Source: Prunella strophiata (taxonomy: Eukaryota > Chordata > Aves > Passeriformes > Prunellidae). From it: a stretch of DNA of 64,000 nt. Location: NCBI GenBank assembly GCA_036583965.1, contig JAZBQD010000021.1, positions 19,940,771 to 20,004,770 on the forward strand, read 5' to 3'. Positions 52,201-61,500 of the stretch are shown here, in pieces (positions within the stretch are counted from its first letter, which is position 1; every line of letters starts with the position of its first letter). Made by a program: the position numbers and the translations under genes. Below the pieces are notes generated by a model that saw nothing but the letters and a program-made list of their open reading frames with translations, had not been told where the DNA came from and did not search any database.

Positions 52201-55200
52201 GCCTCTTGCCTGAGCTGCAAGTCAAACAAGCTTATCTGGGGCTTAGGAGAGTTAATTTTTTGCTTTTATAACTGGTTTTGAACTAGGAAGAAACTGGCTT
52301 AGTTTTAAGGCACAAAAAAGGGCCAAGTTTATGATGAGGGAGGGATGAAACCTGGGGGTTTCTTCTCTGCCACTTCTGTCACTGCTGCTTGATTTAAAAT
52401 ACTACCACGGAGTCAATTTTCCTCAGTTTTTTTATTATATTTGTCTTTATGTTTCCCTAAAGACAGCAGAAAGCAATTTTTAAAAACCCCATATGTACAA
52501 AAACCCCAAACAACCCCTAAAAAAACACCTCAAAAAGCTCCAAAAACCTTTCAGGATTTCAGGGATTTGGGATAAATTGTGATTTTCAGATTAAAAAAAA
52601 CCTCTCCAGAAAAACCTCTCACAATTCCAGAGATTTGGGATAAATTGTGATTTGCAGTTTAAAAACTCTCTCAAAAAAAAAAAAAAAAAAACCCAAAAAA
52701 AACCCTCACAGAATTCCAAAGATTTGGCATAAATTGATTTGCAGATTATTTTAAGACAACACTTAAAACTGGGATTAAATTTGCTGTCCTGTTCCATCAT
52801 CAGGCAATTTTCCTTTTAATTTCCACCTCCTTTTTTTTTTTCCTTTTTTTTTTTTTTTTTTTTCCCCTGCTGCTGATTTTACCTTTGGACATCTGGGCTT
52901 TGTTTTGGGACATTTCCATGCAGGGTGAGATTGCTGCCAAAATCTGCTTTGTTGGTTTTGGGGAATCTTGGAGCAACAGCCCAATCCCTGAATCCAAGGA
53001 ATTGCACCCCAAAAAACCCTCCCTGCCTGCAGTTTGTGAACCCTTCTCACTTGGGCCATCATTTATTGTGTTTCTTATCATTCCTGCTGATGGAAATTAA
53101 TAGGAAATTATTACAACTGCTGGATGCTCTTTATTTTATAAAAGCTGCTGTGCAGGTCAATGTTTTGTATTTCAATGTTTTATATTCCTCACCATCAGAA
53201 CATATTTGTTTCCTCCCATCCCTCTAAAGGTCTCCATGTCAAACACAAAAAGCCATTTGCTTCACTTAAATACCTTTTTTTTTTTTTAAATTTTTTTTTT
53301 TTTGGTGCTGCTTATTTGCAAGAAAACAGAAAACAAATTTCCTGAGTCCACGTGCCCCTGGCAGCTTTGATATTTGTGGTGGCCTCTCTGGGCTGACCTT
53401 TGTGTTCACACAAAGTCACTTCTCAGGCACTTGGGCAATTAAAATCCCCACTCTGGACTGGCTCTTCAGGCCAGGAATAATTTGTGCAGGAGTTTCTGAG
53501 CTCAGCATCAGGCTTGATGTGCTCAATAAGGAGATGATTTGCTTCAGCTCCATCCTGGGGAGCTGCTCAGAGCTGTTGTCACCAGGAGGCAAATTCTGGT
53601 TTTTCATTTGGGTTTGACCTTGTCAGGGAGATCAGGACTTTGCTGGTGAGGCAGAACCAACTTCAGTGTGCAGAGGAAGAAGAGGAGCTGGGAGGAAGCT
53701 CAAAATGTGGATTTTCTGCTGCTCTGGGCCCTGCTGATGTTGAGATGTTTAATTGATAAATATCTTGTGTTTATCAATTAACTGATGGCAGCAGGGCCTG
53801 GGGAGAGCACAGTCAGTCCCTGAAATGCAGCTTAAGGTGCTTCTGGGAGTGGCTTGAATTTATTTTCTGGTTTTAACTCCTCTGCAGACCTCCCACAGTA
53901 TGAGGAGCAGCATTTTCTGGAGTGGGACTTTGATCTTGGGAGTTGGCAGCAGATTCTGTTCATTACCAAAAGATTTTGAGGGTTCAGGTGCTGGGGAGGC
54001 TCAGTTTGCTTTACTTTGGCAGTGTTTGGTGTGTCTGTGGTGGCTTTTTGGTGGGAAATCACCTTTCCTGTGCAAAATCAGTTGGACAAACAGGGAAAAG
54101 TGTCAGGAAAAGGTGAAATAGCAGCTTAATAAAAGGTTAGTAAACTCTGATTTTGTGATGGATTGCTGGGTGTGTTTCAAGGAGCAACCAGAGTCTGACA
54201 TTTGTAGCATTTCTGCTCCAAGGGTTTTAAAAATAACAGGTGAAACTCTGCTCATTTATGTCATGGGTTTGTGGCAGCACTAAATGAACTTCAGAGAACA
54301 GCTGGAGTAAAACATGGGACACATTAAAAAGATGATTTGTAATTCTATGGCTTTTTTTTTTAGGCTATTTAGAAGTATTTTCTTTAGGGTATTTATTTTG
54401 TGTGGATGTCACCCACAGTCAGCCAGTTCCAGTCAGGCACTTCTTTAATTTATGTGATTTTTGTTTCTGGAGTAAAAGGAAGTAATGTATGGCCCAGGTT
54501 TTTTCCCTGCTTTGCACCCTGCCCTTTTCTGTTGTATTTATTTGCTTTATTCCTGACAGACGTGGGATTTTGAACTTCCACCAAGCACATGTTCAGACAT
54601 CTTCTAGGAAGGTCTTGGTGCAGGCAGCTGAATCTGGAATTTTGGGGTCTTTACTGAGGGTTCTGCCCCTTCAGGTGAAACCCCAGCCCTGCTCCAGCCC
54701 AGGGAGGAGCTGGAGCTGCTGGAGGAGCCCAGAGGAGGCACCAGGGGGATCAGAGGATGGAGCAGCTCTGCTGGGAGGAAAGGCTGGCACAGCTGGCATT
54801 GCTCAGCTGGACAGGAGAAGTTTTGGGGTGACCTCAGCGTGGCTTTGCAGGGCCTGAAAGAGCTGCAGGAAAGATGGAGAGGGACTTTGGAGAAGGGATG
54901 GAGGGACAGGACACAGGGAATGGCCTCAGGCTGAAGGAATGCAGGGATAGATTGGGATACTGGGAATTAGGAATTGTTCCCTGGGAGGGAGGGCAGGCTC
55001 TAGCACAGGGTGCCCAGAGCAGCTGTGGCTGCCCCTGGATCCCTGGCAGTGCCCAAGGCCAGGCTGGATGGGGTTTGGAGCAGCCTGGGACAGTGGAAGG
55101 TGTCCTTGCCATGGCAGGGATGGAATGGGATCTTTATGATCCCTTCTAACCCAAACCAGTCTGGGATTCTGTGAAAGTCCAACCTCAAGCTCTGTCATTG

Positions 55201-55574
55201 TCTGTGAAGGGCAGCACACTCCAGTCTGGGACAGTATTGGAACCAGCTCTTTGTGCAGTTTAAACTCTGAATTTCCCTCTTGAGGGATCCATGAGAAGCC
55301 ATATTCCTGAATTTATGGCATCCCAGAATGGTTTGGGCTGGAGGGGACCTGAAAGCTCCTCTCCCTCCAAACCTGTGCCATGGGCAGGGGTGCCCCTCAC
55401 TGGGTTGGGTTCCTCAGTGCCCCTTTCAGCCTGGCTCTGCAGGAGCTCCAAGAAGCTTCCCTTAGGAAGCCCAGGCCAGGAGAAGGAGCTGCCTCAGGGT
55501 GAGTTTGCCCTGCTTGCCCAGTGTGCTGCCCATAACCAGAGCTGTTCTCTGCCCTGCAGACCCTCGGGGACTGA
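48755..55574 (+). CDS. Predicted upstream ORF spliced across ZC3H18 5'UTR exons
   Basis: ATG 48755-48907 (51 codons), 49251-49331 (27 codons) and 55560-55574 (5 codons including TGA) join in one frame to an 82-residue ORF. It begins MAAPAPPRVEAAPPPVPRC, is Arg/Pro/Ala-rich, and ends SETLGD. Its TGA (55572-55574) shares its last base with the ZC3H18 ATG (55574-55576), giving TGATG. It depends on the predicted exons and on a TSS upstream of 48755. The peptide resembles no family I know; if used, its role would be translational control. Confidence 0.4.
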
Positions 55575-58500
55575 TGGACGTTCCCGACAGCCCGGAGCGA
55601 AACCCCTGCTCTCCTGAGGAAGAGGACCAGCAGCTTTCTGATGAGGAGGTCCTGAAGGAGAGCGGCTCAGAGCGGGAACTCGATGGGGAGGGTGGCCAGG
55701 GGAGCCTCCTGGGCGAGGAGGAGGAGGCAGGCAGGGCCCTGAGCCGGGGGGAGGAAGAGGAGAACCACTCAGACGAGGAGGATCGGCTGAGCGAGGCCAA
55801 GTCGCAGGAATCCGACACCAACGAGCAGAGCGTGGAGCTGAAGAGCCCCCGGGCCCACAAGGGGGAGGAGGAAGACAGGACAAACGACCTGGAGGTGTCC
55901 TCTGTCACCAGGGAGCTGGATGAGCACGAGCTGGACTATGATGAGGAGGTTCCTGAGGAGCCCAGTGCTGCTGCTGCAGAGGAGGATGGGGAGAAAGCTG
56001 CTGGGGAGGATGATGAGGAGGAGGAGAAAGGAGATGATGCCCCTGAAGATGAGAAGAAATCCAGCAGCAAAAGTGATGATGAGAAGGATGGGCAGGATCC
56101 CCTCAAGGAGAAGAAGAAAGAAGAGGATGATGGGGAAATTGATGATGGAGAAATTGATGTAAGTAGGATGTGGGCAGAGCCCTGGGGTTGTTCAGAGCTG
56201 GTTCCTTCTCCCACTGCAGTTCTTTCCTCCTCCTGGTGAGAATATCCATGTCCCTGGTGTGCAGGGAACCCTTTTCCCTGGAGGTAAGGCCAGAGCAGTG
56301 GAGCAGGCCCTGATCTCAGGGGTTGCCCTGAGCCAAAACTTTGTGCCAGAGCCAACAAAATGAGCTTTGTTCCCTCTCAGTGTGGGGAGACTCCAGTGCT
56401 GTAAGAACCTGCCCTACCTCAGCTCCAGGGGACTTGGGAATGATGCAGACAGCAAATCCCATGGATTGGGTGGCCAGGAGCTGTTCAGACTGAGAGGCTG
56501 GTGCTGGGGGGTGGTTGTGCTGCTCAAACCCTGATCCTGGGCTCTTCCTGGGGCTCCAGCAGCACCTGGATGCATGGAAGGGGAGTGGAAGGTGCTGGGA
56601 TTTCTGGAAAACACCCAAGGCATGGTTTGGAGCTAGGGGTCAGGGATGTGCAATGTTTCACAGCCCTGGACAAACCAAGATACTCAGAAAAATCAAAAGT
56701 GGGGTTTGGTTGCAGGTGGGAATTAGGGAAAATCTCACCTTCAGCCATGCTTGTGTTCAGCAGGGAGCTCTGCAGAGCAGCAGCTGTTCCATGCAGCTTA
56801 ACAGCAATTTCCTCCTTTTCCATGAAGGAAACAGGGCAGAGTAATTCCAGTAAAACCCCTCCTGTGGGCTCCTGGTCTGGAATTGCATCCCAGTGGTGGA
56901 ATTGTGAAGAGAAATTGCTGGTGCAGAGCACCTGGGCTGGCTCCCCATTCAGGATTGCAGCTGCACAGCTGGGCTGGGGACTGTCCTGTCCTGGGGACAT
57001 GCAGGGAGGCACTGCAGTGGGGTGGGGTCACTGCTGGGGCTCCTCAGCTGGGCAGGGGAGCTGCTCTGTCCTTCCAGGCCCCATTCCTGTGGGTCTGACC
57101 TGGCCACAGGAGCCTGGGAAGCTCCTGGAGCCTCACTGCACAAACCCCTCTTCCCTTTTCTCCAAAGAATCATATTTTGTGTGGTTTTTACTCTTCATAA
57201 TTCATTGACAAGTTTAATTGCTTTCAAAAATGACATCGTTTTTCTCCCTCATGCCCATTCTGGCAGGTGATTTTGTTCAACACGTGTCTTCCAAAGGTTT
57301 TGTGTATTCCTGAATCACTTAGAAGGAATTCCAGTATGTTATGGGCAGAAAAAAAAATTCCTGGAGTCCTGACTCTGTGCCTGTTCCTTGATTAAAATAT
57401 GAATGCTCTCCTTTGGAGCCTGAGGCATTCTTGGGAGCTCTCCTCACAAAGCAGGAGATGAATCTGTACCCTGGTTTTCATACATTAACTCATAACAGCA
57501 TTCTCAGCTGCCTGATTCCAAGGAGACCTCCCAGAAATAAATACTTCCCCTTTTGTTCCAGACTTCACACAGCTTTTTTGAAAGCAGCAGAGTGGAGCTG
57601 GTTCTCCCATTCATGCAGCACTGAAAGCCAGCCCCAGCTTTGGGGAAAACTTCAAGCTCTGCATTTTCTTCTGCTTTCAGCCTCCTGGCGTGGAGGGAAG
57701 GGAATATTAATGCAAATTTTAATGGGAATATAAGTGCAGGCTTTTAAATCCTGTGCTGTTGGGGAGAGCTCTCTCTGTCTGGCTCAGGAATGCAGCAGGA
57801 GAGGCTCTTCACCCTCCTCTCTGTGCTCCTGTGTTTTCTGCAGCCAAGGGATGGCTTTTCCTTCTTCCCAGCTGCTCAGTGGATCAAAGCAGAGAATTTT
57901 CCTCATCTTTTCCACCCAGAGAAGGGCTGTTGCCAGGCAGAAGGAAGGCCCATCCAGATGCTCCCTCTTTATCTGTTTCACTTCTTGAAAACAGGGAAAT
58001 GGAGGCAGAGAGGGAAAAGCAGGATGTCCTGTAGGATAAAATCCTGATTTCCTGCCCAGATACCTGTGACACCTCTCTGGTCATTTGTACCTTTGCCTCC
58101 TGCATCCCCAGCTCCTTTCAGCTCCTTTGGGCTTTCCAAGTGCAGCCTAACAAAGCTGGGGAAGGGTTTTTTCCTTGGAGAACAGGAGAAAATGCTGGTA
58201 CTTGAAAGTTCCAAGAACTTTTCTTCTGGAGGTGTTTCATGGCTGTTATTTCCTAATCTTGGAGCAACCTCCAGCTACCAGAATTCATTCCTGGGGCTGC
58301 ACTCCCTGGGGATGAGGCAGAGTTTTGTTTGAGCTGGTTCCCAACTCCAGGGTGGAGCTGAGGAGTAGAAGGGGAGGTCGAGATGACTGGAAGAAATCTG
58401 TTGGATTTATCCTGAAAAGTTCATTTGTGAGATTGTCCCTGGAGAGGGACTTTGGACAGGGGTATGGAGTGATAGATGGAGTGGAACTGGCAGGATTAAT

Positions 58501-61500
58501 GTGGATATTGGGAAGAAATTCCTGGCTGTGAGGGTGGGGAGCCCTGGCAGAGGATACCCACAGAAGCTGTGGCTGCCCCTGGATCCCTGGAGGTGCCCAA
58601 GGTTGGATGGGGTTTGGAGCAGCTTGGGACAGTGGCAGGTGCTTTTACAGCCCCCTGCAATCTTCTGTCCTCACCTTGTGCAGGTGCTCTGGGGCATTCC
58701 TGTAACCTGACCTGGTTTTGCCCCAGGGTGGCTCTCAGTGTTTGAGCAGACTGGGGAATGCCAGGCCCTGCAGGGAATGCCCCACATGAAATGTCAGCTC
58801 TGTCTGTCTGTTCCAGGATGATGACTTGGAGGAAGGAGAAGTTAAAGACCCCAACGACAGGAAGGTGAGGCCAAGGCCCACCTGCCGCTTCTTCATGAAA
58901 GGTAACCACACCCTGGGGTGTGGGAGGAGCCAGAGCTGCTGTACTTGGTCCTGTCTGGGGATTTTTGTTCTCCATTACCTGCTGGTACATGATAAATTCA
59001 GCCCCAGGCACCCTCAGCATCACCTTGCTGTTTGTTGGTGGCCAAAGCTGAATTTTCATGGAGCCACTTCACAAAAAGGGCTTTGCCCTCAGTGTGGTGG
59101 GCCTGGAGGAGGTAAATAAAGGAAAACTTGCAGGGGTTTTTGGAATAAAACACAGAGGGTCCAAGGCCAGGCTGGACAGGGCTTGGAGCAGCCTGGGGTA
59201 GTGGAAAGTGTTGGGATTGGAACTGGATGGGCTTTAAGGCCCTTCCAGCCCAAACCACCCCATGGTTCTGCTCCCTGCCTCACCCCTGTTTGTTTGGGAT
59301 GCACTCTGGTGCTTGCTTTGCCCTCAGGTTTCCTGTGAAAGGCAAAGCTCCTAATTGGAAATGGTTGTCATTAACAAATGAGGATTTCATAGGCTTATTC
59401 CTACATTTAATCAGCAGTGTGTGTCCAACCCTCCCTCCCTCCCTTCTCCCCACTGGAATGAGGTTCTTGTACATTGATCCATCAGTGTGTGGATCTGTTT
59501 GTCCCCTCTGGCAGGTGGAGAGTGCCAAATCTCTCCCCATGTGTGTGCAAACAGGTAAATCCCAGCCCAGCTGGAGAGGAGAAAAGTCAAACACCTCCAA
59601 CAACATTACTCCTTAGAGGGTTTTAAATGCCTGGTGGGGTTTTTTGTGGAAGGAGGGGTCTAACAGCTGTGTGTTCCCACAGGGCACTGCACCTGGGGCA
59701 TGAACTGTCGCTTTATCCACCCGGGAGTGAACGACAAGGGAAATTACTCCTTGATCTCCAAACCTGAGCCCTTCTCCCCCAACGGTGCCCCTCCCATCGG
59801 CCCTCACCCGCTGATGCCAGCCAACCCCTGGGTATGGAACCTCTTCTGGCCATTTGTGGCTTCTGCACCTCCCTCCCCAGCCCTGCAAGGTTCAAAGTGG
59901 GGTTTTGGAGAGCCTGGGCTGGTGGAAAGTGTCCCTTCCACTGGAACCAGATGAGCTTCAAGGTCCCTTTTGACCCAAACCATTCCACAATGCTGGGATT
60001 TTCCTCCTTGTTTTATGAGCTAATGCCTCAGCAAAATTCAACCCACAATTGGATGTGTGATTTTTAAATGGAGCTCTTGGAGTTGCCAGTAGAGGGGGGT
60101 AAAATTCCATGGTTTCCCAGCTTAGTCCTGCTGAGGCACGGCTGCAGTAACTCTGAGGTAGCTTTACAAAGCACAGCTTTGCTGTTTAAAACTAACTCAA
60201 GTGTCTTCTCCTGCTCTCCTCACCCTTCCAACAGGGAGGCCCAGTGGTTGATGAAATCTTACCTCCACCTCCTCCAGACCCTCCAACAGAAAGTGCCTGG
60301 GAGAGGGGACTCCGGCACGCCAAAGAGGTAAATCCCTTCCTCAGGGAATTGCTGGCTGCCTTCAAAATCCACTGGAAAAGCTCCTTTTGGAGCATGAGTG
60401 TCTTGTTTTGTTGTACATCACAATTGTTAGACAGCCAATAGGAGCTCAAATCCAGGTTGGGGGGGGGGGGTTTATATTCAAAAAAGAGTGGGAATTTGTG
60501 GCCCTCAAGTCCAGCCCTCCACAAAGCAAAGCTTTAAGCTGATCCAATTTCCCTCCCTTCAGTACCTGTTTCTCCAGTTTGTGATCACTGCAGGGGGGAA
60601 ACTTCTGTTTCCTGCAGTTCTGAGCTGGTGGAACAGGGAATTAATGAGGAAGAGTTCAGTGTCTGAGGGCAGAAGGTGCTCTGGCTGCAGGAAATCTCCT
60701 GAGGGCAGGATTTTTAATATTCCAATTTCTTCCCTGCCCCAGGAACCTTCTCTTTAAAAAATTATTACATTTTTTTTTTTTTAATTAAAAGAAGGTATTG
60801 AAAATGTTTGTTCTCTTTAAAAAGGTATTAAAAAAAGCAACAATGAGGAAAGAGCAGGAGCCTGACTTTGAGGAGAAGAGGTTCACAGTGACCATTGGGG
60901 AGGACGAGCGGGAGTTCGACAAGGAGAACGAATTCTTCCGGGACTGGAATTACCGCATCACCAGAGACGTGCGGGACCCCGCGTAAGAGACACCCCTGGG
61001 TGCCCCAGGGATGGGCAGCTGGGTGGGAGGGCACTGCAGGGAGCCTGCCTGGGCTTCCCTGTCCCCCCAGACTGGGGGGATGTCACCCCCAAACAGGGAG
61101 CAGTCCCATGAAGAGGGAGGTTAAGAGCTTGAGCCGCCTCCGCTCGCTCTGGTTCAGCCCCACCTCCCTTCCCAGTCTCCTTGAGCCCTTCCTGCCTCCA
61201 GTCTCCTTGGAATTCTGCTCCCTCCTGGGCTCTCTCCAGCTCTGCATTGCCTCCCTCACACCAGTGAGTTCTTCCAGCTTTTTTCCCCTCTTTTTTTCCT
61301 TATCCCAACCATGAGAATTTAAAAGCATTCCAGCTGAGGCTGCGAGGTTGGAGCGTGTTCAGTGTGCAGGAGCTGATGGCCCCAGCTGGGGCTTCCTTGC
61401 ACTGGTTTAACAAACAGCTGAACTGGTCCCAGTTAAACTGGGCACTGGGCAGAAGCAAAGCTGGTACCTGGCCACAACAAACACCCTGAATTTAAGTGTT

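Larger units (their letters stand above)
50181..55559 (+). other. ZC3H18 intron 2, mostly unique sequence
   Basis: About 5.4 kb of AT-richer unique sequence with poly-A/T tracts and, near its 3' end, two CR1 fragments. No exon is recognisable and ORFs are under 130 codons. Confidence 0.6.
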
